Assembly: GCF_003951095.1 (NCBI RefSeq)
Contig: NZ_QXGL01000001.1
Span: 186,001-250,000, forward strand
Length of the DNA stretch: 64,000 bases
Direction of reading: 5' to 3'
Source of the DNA: Bifidobacterium goeldii
Lineage (GTDB): Bacteria > Actinomycetota > Actinomycetes > Actinomycetales > Bifidobacteriaceae
This document shows, in pieces, positions 1 through 8,273 of this stretch. The translations under genes and the position numbers were made by a program. The notes beneath the pieces are model-generated. The model was not told the origin of the DNA, did no database searches, and saw only the letters and a program-made list of their open reading frames with translations. The stretch's first letter is position 1, and every line of letters begins with the position of its first letter.

Positions 1-552
1 ATCACGGCCAGTAATGATTTCAACACCTTCAGCTAACTTGGCAGGCCCCTTATGCTCGACGATAACGTCGGCATGCGTACCTGCGGCAGCAGTGATCACC
101 AAATGCAGTGCGTCAAGGTCAAGCCCGCCGCCGGTAACAGTGATCAGCACCGGTTCAGCGATTTCGCCGTTCAGCGCGATCACGGTCGCAGTGCGCCCGG
201 AATTCCATTCCACGACGGATGCGCGGTCATTCGGCTTGGAAACAGTGCCAGAAGGTGCTTGGTTGATGGGCACTTGGCTAATAGCCACATGCGCCGGATC
301 GACAGCGTTACCCTTCGTGTCGCTGATCTCAATAGTTGTCTCGCCGCTCGGCTTGAACACGTCGAGGAATTCTGCGATGCGCTCAAGAGGCGTGTAACGC
401 CAGTCCTCCTGCTTGCGCGTTGGCATGGCGAAATCAGCCACGTCGAACGAGCGTGGCTCCTTATCGGCGCTGGACGGCATGGCCGCGGGGATCGCATACG
501 GATCGTTCGGATCCGCGACGGGAATGTTAAGTTCGGTTGTGTTCGATGCCAT
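1..552 (-). CDS. sufD: SufD, Fe-S cluster assembly scaffold subunit (partial, N-terminal 184 residues)
   Basis: SufD pairs with SufB and SufC in the SufBC2D scaffold that assembles Fe-S clusters in the cytosol. The start is the ATG at 552, five bases after the sufB stop, so the two are one transcription unit. The visible part carries the SufD-type N-terminal motif KQEDWRYTPL (about residues 47-56) and then the start of the beta-helix core. The C-terminal half lies beyond the left edge. By analogy with other actinobacteria sufC and the cysteine desulfurase gene should follow there; that is inference. The identification rests on the motif and on synteny with sufB. Confidence 0.88.
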   Translation of the reverse strand, partial: MASNTTELNIPVADPNDPYAIPAAMPSSADKEPRSFDVADFAMPTRKQEDWRYTPLERIAEFLDVFKPSGETTIEISDTKGNAVDPAHVAISQVPINQAPSGTVSKPNDRASVVEWNSGRTATVIALNGEIAEPVLITVTGGGLDLDALHLVITAAAGTHADVIVEHKGPAKLAEGVEIITGRD

Positions 553-557
553 GGGAA

Positions 558-2054
558 TCAGCCCACCGATCCTTCCATTTGCAGTTCGACCAAACGGTTC
601 AGTTCGAGCGCATACTCCATTGGCAGCTCGCGGCTGATCGGCTCGACGAAGCCGCGCACGATCATGCCCATTGCTTCCTTCTCTTCGAGGCCACGGCTCA
701 TCAGGTAGAAGAGCTGGTCTTCAGAGACTTTGGAGACGGTCGCTTCGTGCGCCATCGTCACATCGTCCTCACGCACGTCCACATGCGGGTACGTGTCGGA
801 ACGGGAGAAATCATCAACGAGCAGCGCATCGCATACGGTCGAGTTGGAGGAGCCTTCTGCACCGTCGACGATCTTGACGAGGCCACGGTAAGCGGAGCGT
901 CCGCCACCGCGCGAAATCGACTTGGCGACGATCGTGGAGCTGGTGTGCGGGGCAAGATGGATCATCTTCGCGCCCGTGTCCTGATACTGGCCTTTGCCAG
1001 CGAAGCCGAGCGACATGGTCTCAGCCTTCGCATACGGCTCAGCGAGAATACACGCCGGGTACTTCATGGTCGCCTTGGAGCCGATGTTGCCATCGACCCA
1101 TTCCATCGTGCCGCCTTCGCGCACGTAAGCGCGCTGGGTGACGAGGTTGTACACGTTGTTCGACCAGTTCTGCACGGTGGTGTAACGTACGCGCGCATGC
1201 TTTTCGACAATGATTTCGACGATGGCCGCGTGCAGCGAGTCCTCAGACCAGATCGGCGCGGTGCAGCCTTCAACGTAATGCACGTAGGAGCCTTCGTCGG
1301 CGATGATCAGCGTACGCTCGAACTGGCCCATGGCCGGCGTGTTAATGCGGAAGTACGCCTGCAGTGGGATATCAACGTGCACGCCCTTCGGCACGTACAC
1401 GAACGAGCCGCCAGACCATGCGGCGGTGTTGAGCGCGCCGAACTTGTTGTCTTCCGGGGAGACGACAGTGCCAAAGTACTTGCGCACAAGGTCGGGGTAT
1501 TCGCGCACTGCGGTATCAGTGTCAACGAAGATCACGCCCTGCTTCTTGAGGTCCTCTTGGATGGAGTTGTAGATAACCTCGGACTCGTACTGGGCTGCGA
1601 CGCCGGAGACAAGACGCTTCTTCTCGGCCTCCGGGATACCGAGACGATCATAGGTGGAGCGAATGTCGTCAGGCAGCTCCTCCCACGTCTTGGCCTGCTT
1701 ATCAATCGGCTTGACGTAGTACTTAAAGTCATCGGCGTTGAAACCAGACAGGTCCACGCCCCAATCGGGCATAGGCTTTTCAAGGAACGCCTTGAAACCG
1801 CGCAGACGCATATCGAGCATCCACTGCGGCTCATTCTTATCAGCGCTGATCGCGCGCACAACGTTCTCGTCAATGCCTCGCTTAGCAGCCTCTCCGGCCG
1901 CATCAGAATCATGCCAGCCGTACGTGTAGTCGCCAAACTGCTGGATGATCTCATCATCCTTTTTGAGTTTCTCTTCGTCCACGCGTGCTCGATCGGCCAC
2001 GTACTGGCTCATCTCCACGTCGGACGCGGCGTTGGGTGCTTGGGTGTCGCTCAC
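558..2054 (-). CDS. sufB: SufB, Fe-S cluster scaffold protein
   Basis: SufB is the core scaffold of the SUF system; with SufC ATPase and SufD it builds nascent Fe-S clusters for transfer to apo-enzymes. The 498-residue product has the usual family length and the highly conserved C-terminal half, with the [14 protein letters not shown] stretch, the HLAPHTSS segment and the NSTVCDALL segment that holds the conserved cysteine. The start is GTG at 2054, preceded by GGAGG nine bases upstream. It is the first visible gene of a leftward suf operon, followed by sufD after 5 bp. The 207-bp gap on its upstream side separates it from a divergent response-regulator gene and probably holds both promoters. 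Confidence 0.96.
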   Translation of the reverse strand: MSDTQAPNAASDVEMSQYVADRARVDEEKLKKDDEIIQQFGDYTYGWHDSDAAGEAAKRGIDENVVRAISADKNEPQWMLDMRLRGFKAFLEKPMPDWGVDLSGFNADDFKYYVKPIDKQAKTWEELPDDIRSTYDRLGIPEAEKKRLVSGVAAQYESEVIYNSIQEDLKKQGVIFVDTDTAVREYPDLVRKYFGTVVSPEDNKFGALNTAAWSGGSFVYVPKGVHVDIPLQAYFRINTPAMGQFERTLIIADEGSYVHYVEGCTAPIWSEDSLHAAIVEIIVEKHARVRYTTVQNWSNNVYNLVTQRAYVREGGTMEWVDGNIGSKATMKYPACILAEPYAKAETMSLGFAGKGQYQDTGAKMIHLAPHTSSTIVAKSISRGGGRSAYRGLVKIVDGAEGSSNSTVCDALLVDDFSRSDTYPHVDVREDDVTMAHEATVSKVSEDQLFYLMSRGLEEKEAMGMIVRGFVEPISRELPMEYALELNRLVELQMEGSVG

Positions 2055-2261
2055 CGTACACTGCCTCCATTCTCACTTAGTTCCTTGGTAAACCTAGCAG
2101 AACCCTAAGGCGAACTCCACAGCGACACCGCATGTTGGCTCCGCGCGAACGTGAACCAGCCCACGTTTACGCTGCTGTATGCGCAGCATGCAACATGTCA
2201 TGCCAAATAAGCATTGTTTTCCCGTATAGTTGGTGTGGAATCTACCAAAGGCAGCGACAAT

Positions 2262-2930
2262 ATGCAGTTGAACAAGCAACAAGGCTTTCGGCTGGGAATC
2301 GTAGATGACGATGCCATGACCTTAGCCGCATTACGCGCACTGATTGATCACCGACTTTTCAGCACATATGCGATCTCCGTACTATGGACAACACGATTCG
2401 GCAATGACGCAGTTGAACGATGTGTTCATCACACAACAAGACCAGACGCAATGCTCATTGACATGGGCATGGATGACATCGACGGTGCGACTGTTTGCCT
2501 ACGCATACGGCATATCTCAGAAAGTATGCCAATCCTTGCAATGACCGCACACTCTCTCAATCATTACCGTACTCGAGCACAACAATCTGGAGCACAAGCA
2601 TTACTCGATAAAGCAGATTTCGCTGGAATGGAACGTTGTCTTATTAACTGTGCATTAGGAAAACCATACGTACAAGAAGGTTTTTCACAGCCGACGGCTT
2701 TACCGTATCAAAGCCATTGCGGGGTTTTATCGGCACGAGAGGCTGAGATTATGAACCAAACAATCGAAGGATATACGGCACGAGAAGTCGCCATCAAACT
2801 TGGACTATCTGAAGCTACGGTAAAAACTCATGTGCGACATGTTATTACAAAACTTGGTGCGCGTAACAAACTTCATGCCATTCGACTATGGAGTAGCTTG
2901 AGTAACGAATCGGAGAACAACATCCAATGA
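2262..2930 (+). CDS. NarL/FixJ-family response regulator
   Basis: DNA-binding response regulator of 222 residues. The receiver domain has the acidic pocket (D15-D17), the phospho-acceptor D67, the switch T95 and K117. A LuxR-type helix-turn-helix follows at about residues 154-212 (GLSEATVKTH). I use the ATG at 2262 because the receiver fold starts right after it; a TTG at 2214 would add 16 residues with no ribosome site. The stop overlaps the next gene's start by 4 bp (ATGA), so it is translationally coupled to the histidine kinase. The gene is visibly AT-richer than sufB and pyrG, and its targets are unknown; the neighbouring secreted products are the obvious candidates. Confidence 0.9.
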   Translation: MQLNKQQGFRLGIVDDDAMTLAALRALIDHRLFSTYAISVLWTTRFGNDAVERCVHHTTRPDAMLIDMGMDDIDGATVCLRIRHISESMPILAMTAHSLNHYRTRAQQSGAQALLDKADFAGMERCLINCALGKPYVQEGFSQPTALPYQSHCGVLSAREAEIMNQTIEGYTAREVAIKLGLSEATVKTHVRHVITKLGARNKLHAIRLWSSLSNESENNIQ

Positions 2931-4141
2931 TTCTTTGTGAGCGCATTAAGCATCGACAGTTTTGCGAAAGCATTGGCCATCCATATATCGCGCTGATGAT
3001 TACGCTAACGGTTATTTTCACTGCAGCCGAATATCTGGTCAGTAATGAATCATCACTAATCGTTTGCATATCAGTAGTCATACAAATATGTTTGACGATT
3101 GGCATGTATTGGAAGATACTGCCATGCGGAATAGCAATCCTCGTGGTTTCCATAGTCACGGAATTACTACCAGGGATACATTTTTCCCCACAACTTTGGA
3201 GCAGCTGGCTAGCATTTTCATTATTAGCGTATCAACGGAGAACGTTGGTAGCCATACTCATGCTGATATTGAAGGCAATGAGTCGCGTTAGCGCTTTGTA
3301 TGCATATCCAGATTCCGGATGGGTGCCCTCTGGCGTACTTACTGTGATGTGCTCATATCTTGTTGCTATGCTAGCGGGTTTTGCTGTGTCTGAACATGTA
3401 AAGAACGAACGACTGCGTCATACGTTAGAGGAACAGCGGCAAATACAAATGGAGAGAGATAGACTGTATAGGGATGTTAGGCTTGCCAGCACAATTCACG
3501 ATTCAACAACGCGTAGCTTGACTTTGATATCTTTGCTTGCGATACAGTGCAAAAACGAGATGCAAAATAACGATGATGAATGTAGCGCAAAAATGGATCT
3601 CATTCATTCAACGGCCCAACAAGCATTATCCGAAGTCCGCGAAGTAATTGATGCGTTAGATACAGGTAGTGATCCAAAATATAAGACTACAAAAAATCCA
3701 ACAAAGACTTTGCAAGATGAGCTACAGCGCATAGTAACGGACAACGATAATCGAATGAATATCGCAGGCGTATTCGGTATCAGTCAAATCGAATGCAGTT
3801 ACAATCCTCTCGTGCAAGGTCTTGATCCACGATGCACGAATGAAATCTCATCTTTTATCGACCATATGTACACCAATATTCTTTCGCACGGGCGCAAAGG
3901 AGAAGATTCATACTACGTGCATATAAGACTGCTAAAGTCTAAGATTGTTATCTACCAGTTCAATGTTGAATCCACGTTCTCGAGCTATTCGTATGCCCAC
4001 AGCGGTAAAGGTCTAGCACTGCACAAATTGAAAATACTATCGCTAGGCGGCACATTTACTGCGAACTCTGAAGATGGTCTGTGGGTTATGACTGCGGAAA
4101 TCCCGATGCTACAGATTAACGAGGGCCACAAAACCACCTGA
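2927..4141 (+). CDS. Membrane sensor histidine kinase, NarL-partner (HisKA_3) type, with a degenerate ATP lid
   Basis: Sensor kinase of 404 residues with four to six hydrophobic segments in the first 155 residues, a charged coiled linker (about 158-185) and a HisKA_3-like box with H191 (STIHDSTTRS). The catalytic part is unusual: an N-box-like stretch (MYTNILSHG) and a GKGLALHKLKILSLGG segment are present, but the usual DxGxG turn is not seen where expected (FNVESTFSSYS). It may bind ATP weakly or mainly act as a phosphatase or sensor. It overlaps the response-regulator gene by 4 bp, so the pair is one operon. Its 3' end overlaps by 26 bp a convergent short ORF for a secreted-type peptide. 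Ligand unknown. Confidence 0.85.
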   Translation: MILCERIKHRQFCESIGHPYIALMITLTVIFTAAEYLVSNESSLIVCISVVIQICLTIGMYWKILPCGIAILVVSIVTELLPGIHFSPQLWSSWLAFSLLAYQRRTLVAILMLILKAMSRVSALYAYPDSGWVPSGVLTVMCSYLVAMLAGFAVSEHVKNERLRHTLEEQRQIQMERDRLYRDVRLASTIHDSTTRSLTLISLLAIQCKNEMQNNDDECSAKMDLIHSTAQQALSEVREVIDALDTGSDPKYKTTKNPTKTLQDELQRIVTDNDNRMNIAGVFGISQIECSYNPLVQGLDPRCTNEISSFIDHMYTNILSHGRKGEDSYYVHIRLLKSKIVIYQFNVESTFSSYSYAHSGKGLALHKLKILSLGGTFTANSEDGLWVMTAEIPMLQINEGHKTT

Positions 4142-4277
4142 GCCATGCTGGGCAATCAACAATACGTGTATATGCATCATCTGAAGATGTCGAAGCAGAA
4201 GATCCATAATGCATCAGCGAAAAAGATGGTGATACTGACAGAATAATAGCCATAATTGCAGCGGAAAATCGTTTCAA
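4116..4277 (-). CDS. Candidate 53-residue secreted peptide with a two-cysteine C-terminus (short gene, unlisted)
   Basis: Short ORF with a TTG start at 4277 and a strong ribosome site (AGGGAGGA, five bases before the start). The product begins MKRFSAAIMAIIL and continues hydrophobic to about residue 20, a plausible signal sequence with a possible cut after the alanine near residue 28. The remaining ~25 residues end in DCPAWLRWFCGPR: two cysteines seven or eight residues apart framing aromatic residues and an arginine. This looks like a small exported peptide such as a pheromone, bacteriocin-like peptide or sensor ligand; the class is inference. It converges on the histidine kinase gene and diverges from the secreted-protein gene at 4423. 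No homologue is claimed. Confidence 0.5.
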   Translation of the reverse strand: MKRFSAAIMAIILSVSPSFSLMHYGSSASTSSDDAYTRIVDCPAWLRWFCGPR

Positions 4278-4333
4278 ACGAATCCTCCCTAATAATTGAA
4301 TGCTCTCCCGGTAGCTCTCATGCTAAGAGATGC

Positions 4334-4368
4334 GTATGGGGCATCATCTTTTAGATGATGCCCCATAC
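4334..4368. repeat. Perfect 16-bp inverted repeat with a 3-bp loop
   Basis: Arms 4334-4349 and 4353-4368 are exact complements around TTT. It sits between the short peptide gene (leftward) and the secreted-protein gene (rightward). No run of T follows on either strand, which argues against a classical terminator. It could be a shared operator or a leader hairpin. Confidence 0.7.
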
Positions 4369-4422
4369 AAACTAGATACAGTAAATGTCGTCCACACATC
4401 ATCGCCGATGAAAGGAAACGAC

Positions 4423-4920
4423 ATGACAAAGCTCATTAAACGTCTTATAGCTGCAGCATGCAGTATCCTGTGTTTGCTTTCCATTATGATTCAACCAGCT
4501 TACGCATCTAGTGACGAGAACATCGGACTAACAACCGATCCGTCCTATCTTATTGAGGGAAAGAAAACGCGCGGTCAAGATCTTCCAGGTCCTGTATGGA
4601 ATATTAGTTCAAAAGGTGCGTATTCGTTCAAAGGCAGCAATATTTACCAATTCATCTATACGAACTACCTGTTTACTGGTAAGAAAAATTATACAATTTG
4701 GATAAGAAACACAGGATCAAGTCCTATTGATATTTACACTACCAAACGTCGGTTGCTAGTCGAAGATACTAATATTGATAAACACACTGTAAATCCCGGT
4801 GTCGGTCTTCAATATACCGTAAGTACAGGATCAAGCGATAAGATCTATCTCTGCTTCTACAACGCAGCTTGGTATTACAATAAAAGTTCGAGCATTAGTT
4901 TCAATGGTGATATTTCGTAA
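4423..4920 (+). CDS. Secreted protein of unknown function
   Basis: Product of 165 residues starting at the ATG at 4423, which follows AAAGGAAACGAC; longer in-frame starts upstream run through the hairpin and lack a ribosome site. The N-terminus (MTKLIKRLIAAACSILCLLS) is a clear Sec signal sequence with a likely cut after AYA near residue 30. The mature part is rich in Tyr, Asn, Ser and Thr, with alternating hydrophobic residues that suggest an all-beta fold; no anchor, LPXTG motif or catalytic signature is visible. I do not recognise a family. It is AT-rich like the adjacent two-component genes, and a strong terminator follows. It may be regulated by that system; this is inference. Confidence 0.75.
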   Translation: MTKLIKRLIAAACSILCLLSIMIQPAYASSDENIGLTTDPSYLIEGKKTRGQDLPGPVWNISSKGAYSFKGSNIYQFIYTNYLFTGKKNYTIWIRNTGSSPIDIYTTKRRLLVEDTNIDKHTVNPGVGLQYTVSTGSSDKIYLCFYNAAWYYNKSSSISFNGDIS

Positions 4921-4933
4921 TTGCTGATTCTTC

Positions 4934-4982
4934 GTGTGGTGTTTCGCCACCAGTTCGGTGGAGAAACACCACACTTTTCTTT
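4934..4982 (+). terminator. Intrinsic terminator after the secreted-protein gene
   Basis: Arms 4934-4951 and 4957-4974 pair with one mismatch around a 5-base loop, followed by TTTTCTTT. It ends the transcript of the 4423-4920 gene just before the next ribosome site. Confidence 0.88.
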
Positions 4983-4994
4983 AGACGGAGAACA

Positions 4995-5867
4995 ATGACT
5001 TCCTTTGCGTTAAAGGTGATGGCATGCGTGTTCATGACCATCGATCATGTGGGCGAATTCATACCGGGGATGCCAATAGAACTGCGTTGGATTGGGCGGC
5101 TTGCAGGACCAATATTTATTTTTCTAGTAGGTTGGAGTTGCGAATTCACTCATGATCGCAAACGGTATCTGCTGCGCCTATATGTAGCGAGTGTGGCGAT
5201 GTCTGCCATTCAGGGCGGCTTGCTCATCAGCAACAATGTGTTTACTAATCTGTTCCAGACAGCGCTCATTATCTCGCTGCTGTCCGCTCCAACGGTACAT
5301 CGTAAAACTCGCAACATTGCGTTATACATCGCCTACCAAGTTGGACTTATGGTTGTGCTATCAGTGATAGATTCAATCTGGTCTATTCCGGAATCGTTTG
5401 CTTATCCACTGTTAGCAGCAACCGGCAGCATATTCAATCTTGAAGGTGGATTGTTTTACGTACTGCTTGGCGTAATCCTGTGGATGACCCGTGAACATAA
5501 AATCATCCTGTCTGCATCGTATATCGGCATGGTGGCAGCGTACGCGCTCGCATATTCGAGTATCGGCGCACGCTTCATCCAACTTGTCACCGGTCGACTA
5601 ATGGGGATGAGCGGCGGACCATCTCATCTTTCATTCATATTCAACGGGCTCCTTGAACTGTTCGGTATTGACCCGTTCAGTGCTGGCGGTGGTCTACTCG
5701 CCAACTATCAGTGGATGATGGTGTTCGCCTTACCGTTCATGCTGTTATACGATCGGCGACGAGGACCGGGCATCAAATGGTTCTTCTATGCATACTATCC
5801 GGCACACATTGTTGCACTATACGGCATAGGCGCACTCATGGGCGGTACAACGCTTGCACTGGGATAA
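4995..5867 (+). CDS. TraX family membrane protein
   Basis: Polytopic membrane protein of 290 residues with about eight hydrophobic segments. The N-terminal FALKVMACVFMTIDHVG and the following RWIGRLAGPIFIFLVGWS stretch match the TraX family, named for the F-plasmid enzyme that acetylates the pilin N-terminus. Chromosomal TraX proteins in Gram-positive bacteria are widespread and mostly uncharacterised, so an acyltransferase role on a surface substrate is only family inference. The ATG at 4995 follows GGAGAACA. It stands alone between two terminators, converges on pyrG, and belongs to the AT-richer islet. No conjugation genes are nearby. Confidence 0.82.
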   Translation: MTSFALKVMACVFMTIDHVGEFIPGMPIELRWIGRLAGPIFIFLVGWSCEFTHDRKRYLLRLYVASVAMSAIQGGLLISNNVFTNLFQTALIISLLSAPTVHRKTRNIALYIAYQVGLMVVLSVIDSIWSIPESFAYPLLAATGSIFNLEGGLFYVLLGVILWMTREHKIILSASYIGMVAAYALAYSSIGARFIQLVTGRLMGMSGGPSHLSFIFNGLLELFGIDPFSAGGGLLANYQWMMVFALPFMLLYDRRRGPGIKWFFYAYYPAHIVALYGIGALMGGTTLALG

Positions 5868-5889
5868 GCGCTCACTGAAAAAGCCATTA

Positions 5890-5937
5890 CAACGTGTGGG
5901 GGCGTACCGAAAATATTCGGTACGCCCCCACACGTTG
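5890..5937. terminator. Strong bidirectional terminator between the traX-like gene and pyrG
   Basis: Perfect 22-bp arms (5890-5911 and 5916-5937) around AATA. It lies between two convergent genes and can end both transcripts, although T tracts outside the stem are weak. Confidence 0.8.
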
Positions 5938-5977
5938 AGAAAGCTCTGCCCTATTCGTTTATTGCAACGAATCTAGC

Positions 5978-7648
5978 TCACTTGCCTTCGCGCTCTGCTT
6001 GATGATCGAGAGCTGCCCTGACCAGACCTGCGAACAGCGGGTGCGGCTTGGTTGGGCGGGACTTGAACTCCGGGTGGGCCTGGGTGGCCACGTAGAACGG
6101 GTGCACGTCCTGCGGCAGCTCAACGAACTCGGTGAGCTCACCATCCGGGCTCTGGCCGGAGATGCGCAGGCCGCCTTCGCGCAAACGATCCTTGTATGCC
6201 ACGTTCACTTCGTAACGGTGACGGTGACGCTCGGTAACGTGCGTGGTGCCGTACAGCTGAGCGACAAGGGAATCCTCTTCCAGCTCGGCCGGGTAGGAGC
6301 CCAATCGCATCGTGTGGCCCATGTCACCGTGGCCGGCGACGATGTCCTTCTGCTCTTCCATCGTGGCGATAACCGGGTTGGCGCAATCCGGTTCAAACTC
6401 GGAAGAGTTCGCGTCCTCGATGCCCAGCACGTGGCGCGCGTATTCGATGACCATCGACTGCAGGCCGAGGCACAGGCCAAGCGCGGGCAGCTTGTGTTCG
6501 CGAGCGAACTTCAAAGCGCCGATCTTGCCGTCAATACCACGGATACCAAAGCCGCCTGGCACGACGATGCCGTCAACCTGGTCGAGGGCCGCAGCCGCAC
6601 CAGCCTCGGTCTCACACTTGTCGGCAGCAACCCACTTGACGTTAACCTTCGCCCAGTTAGCGAAGCCACCAGCCTTAATAGCCTCGGTGACAGACAGGTA
6701 AGCGTCCGGCAGATCGATGTACTTGCCGACGATCGCAATGTTGACCTCGTGCTTCGGGTGGTGCACACGCTCGAGCAGGTCAGCCCACTCGTCCCAATCA
6801 ACATCGTGGAACGGCAGACCAAGCTCACGCACCACGTAGGCGTCAAGACCCTCGTTGAACAGGATCTTCGGCACGTCGTAGATGCTCGGCGCGTCCACGC
6901 AGTTGACCACGCCTTCCTCATCCACGTCGCACATCAGGGAGATCTTGTCCTTGATGGACTGGTTGAGCGGACGGTCAGAACGCAGCACGAGCGCGTCCGG
7001 CGTGATACCCAGCTGGCGCAGCATCATCACAGAATGCTGGGTCGGCTTAGTCTTGAGCTCATGAGCAGCAGAGATGTACGGTACGAGCGAGACGTGCACG
7101 AACATGCAGTTTTCACTACCGAGATCGCGACGCACTTCGCGAGCTGCCTCAAGGAACGGCTGGGATTCAATGTCGCCAACCGTGCCACCGATCTCAGTGA
7201 TGATCACGTCAACATCATCACTCGCCTGCGCGCGCATACGCGACTTGATCTCGTTCGTGATATGCGGGATAACCTGCACGCACTGGCCGAGATATTCGCC
7301 AGCACGCTCCTTGCGCAACACTTCCTGGTAAATCTGGCCAGTAGTAACGTTTGCCTTCTGGCTCAGGAAGACGTCAAGGAAGCGCTCGTAGTGTCCGATG
7401 TCAAGATCAGTTTCAGCACCATCCTCAGTCACGTACACTTCACCGTGCTGGAACGGGTTCATCGTGCCCGGATCCACGTTGATATACGGGTCGAGCTTCT
7501 GCTGCAACACCTTAATACCGCGACTGCGCAGCAAACGACCGAGAGAGGATGCGGTCAGGCCTTTACCGAGGGAGGAAACCACGCCACCGGTAACGAAAAT
7601 GTGCTTGGTAACGTGCTCTTGAGAATTGCCATGTTGTCTTCTAACCAT
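5978..7648 (-). CDS. pyrG: CTP synthase
   Basis: CTP synthase converts UTP to CTP using ATP and glutamine. The 556-residue product has the N-terminal synthetase domain ([18 protein letters not shown], with the ATP loop) and a C-terminal class-I glutaminase domain with the nucleophile cysteine near residue 393 (GLCLGLQ), the oxyanion stretch VPGGFGIRG and the closing HPEF motif. The ATG at 7648 is preceded by an AGGATG-like site. A GTG twelve codons in (VTKHIF) is an alternative start that would match the shorter N-terminus of most relatives. It is transcribed leftward and meets the traX-like gene at a shared terminator. Full length, no visible defects. Confidence 0.97.
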   Translation of the reverse strand: MVRRQHGNSQEHVTKHIFVTGGVVSSLGKGLTASSLGRLLRSRGIKVLQQKLDPYINVDPGTMNPFQHGEVYVTEDGAETDLDIGHYERFLDVFLSQKANVTTGQIYQEVLRKERAGEYLGQCVQVIPHITNEIKSRMRAQASDDVDVIITEIGGTVGDIESQPFLEAAREVRRDLGSENCMFVHVSLVPYISAAHELKTKPTQHSVMMLRQLGITPDALVLRSDRPLNQSIKDKISLMCDVDEEGVVNCVDAPSIYDVPKILFNEGLDAYVVRELGLPFHDVDWDEWADLLERVHHPKHEVNIAIVGKYIDLPDAYLSVTEAIKAGGFANWAKVNVKWVAADKCETEAGAAAALDQVDGIVVPGGFGIRGIDGKIGALKFAREHKLPALGLCLGLQSMVIEYARHVLGIEDANSSEFEPDCANPVIATMEEQKDIVAGHGDMGHTMRLGSYPAELEEDSLVAQLYGTTHVTERHRHRYEVNVAYKDRLREGGLRISGQSPDGELTEFVELPQDVHPFYVATQAHPEFKSRPTKPHPLFAGLVRAALDHQAEREGK

Positions 7649-7703
7649 GGAATTTCATCCTATCATCCATGTGTGACGCGGCGTGTTACCCTCAATAACG
7701 CAA

Positions 7704-7736
7704 TGGGCTCATCCGCCAAAATAGCAGATGAGCCCA
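7704..7736 (-). terminator. Hairpin after aroQ
   Basis: Ten-bp arms 7704-7713 and 7727-7736 (TGGGCTCATC and its complement) lie 27 bp beyond the aroQ stop. The T tract is poor, so strength is uncertain, but position and stem suit the end of the aro operon. Confidence 0.6.
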
Positions 7737-7763
7737 CAGATCACACCGTGTTGCGTCGTTGCT

Positions 7764-8210
7764 TTACGCGTTTACCAAATGCGCAATAGCCTCAATCGCC
7801 AAGCGATATCCGAAGAAACCAAGGCCGGTAATCGTGCCCGTAGCGACTGGCGAAATCACAGAACGCTTACGGAACTCGTCGCGAGCAGACGGGTTAGAAA
7901 TATGCACTTCCATAAGCGGCAAACCAGCGTCACCGACCATGTGAGCCGCATCAGCCAAAGCGTACGAATAGTGCGTGAACGCAGCAGGATTCATCACTAC
8001 CGGGGTTTTCTCATCGGCAGCTCGGTGCATCCACTGCACCATTTCAGCCTCATCATCAGTTTGACGCACTTCAACGTCGAGACCGAATTCCTTACCCCAT
8101 TCGGTGCACAGACGACGCAGCTCTTCGAGATCTTGACGCCCATACACATCGGGCTGGCGCACGCCAAGACGGCCAAGATTTGGGCCGTTCACAACGATCA
8201 CTTTGGTCAT
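7764..8210 (-). CDS. aroQ: 3-dehydroquinate dehydratase, type II
   Basis: Third step of the shikimate pathway, dehydrating 3-dehydroquinate to 3-dehydroshikimate. The 148-residue product has the standard type II length and motifs: GPNLGRLGVRQPDVYG at the N-terminus (active-site lid with arginine and tyrosine), the NPAAFTHYSYAL stretch and the EVHISNPSARDEFR substrate-binding segment. The type II enzyme normally forms a dodecamer. The ATG at 8210 follows AAAGGATTGAACC. It lies 63 bp after aroKB on the same strand, so the two probably form one transcript with aroC upstream. Confidence 0.96.
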   Translation of the reverse strand: MTKVIVVNGPNLGRLGVRQPDVYGRQDLEELRRLCTEWGKEFGLDVEVRQTDDEAEMVQWMHRAADEKTPVVMNPAAFTHYSYALADAAHMVGDAGLPLMEVHISNPSARDEFRKRSVISPVATGTITGLGFFGYRLAIEAIAHLVNA

Positions 8211-8273
8211 GGTTCAATCCTTTATTTCGAATCAATGATTGCCAATGAGTTCGGTTACAACTTGCGAGTATCG

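Noticed and set aside
2214..2261. Upstream TTG start for the response regulator
   Set aside because: No ribosome site and no homology; ATG at 2262 begins directly before the receiver fold.
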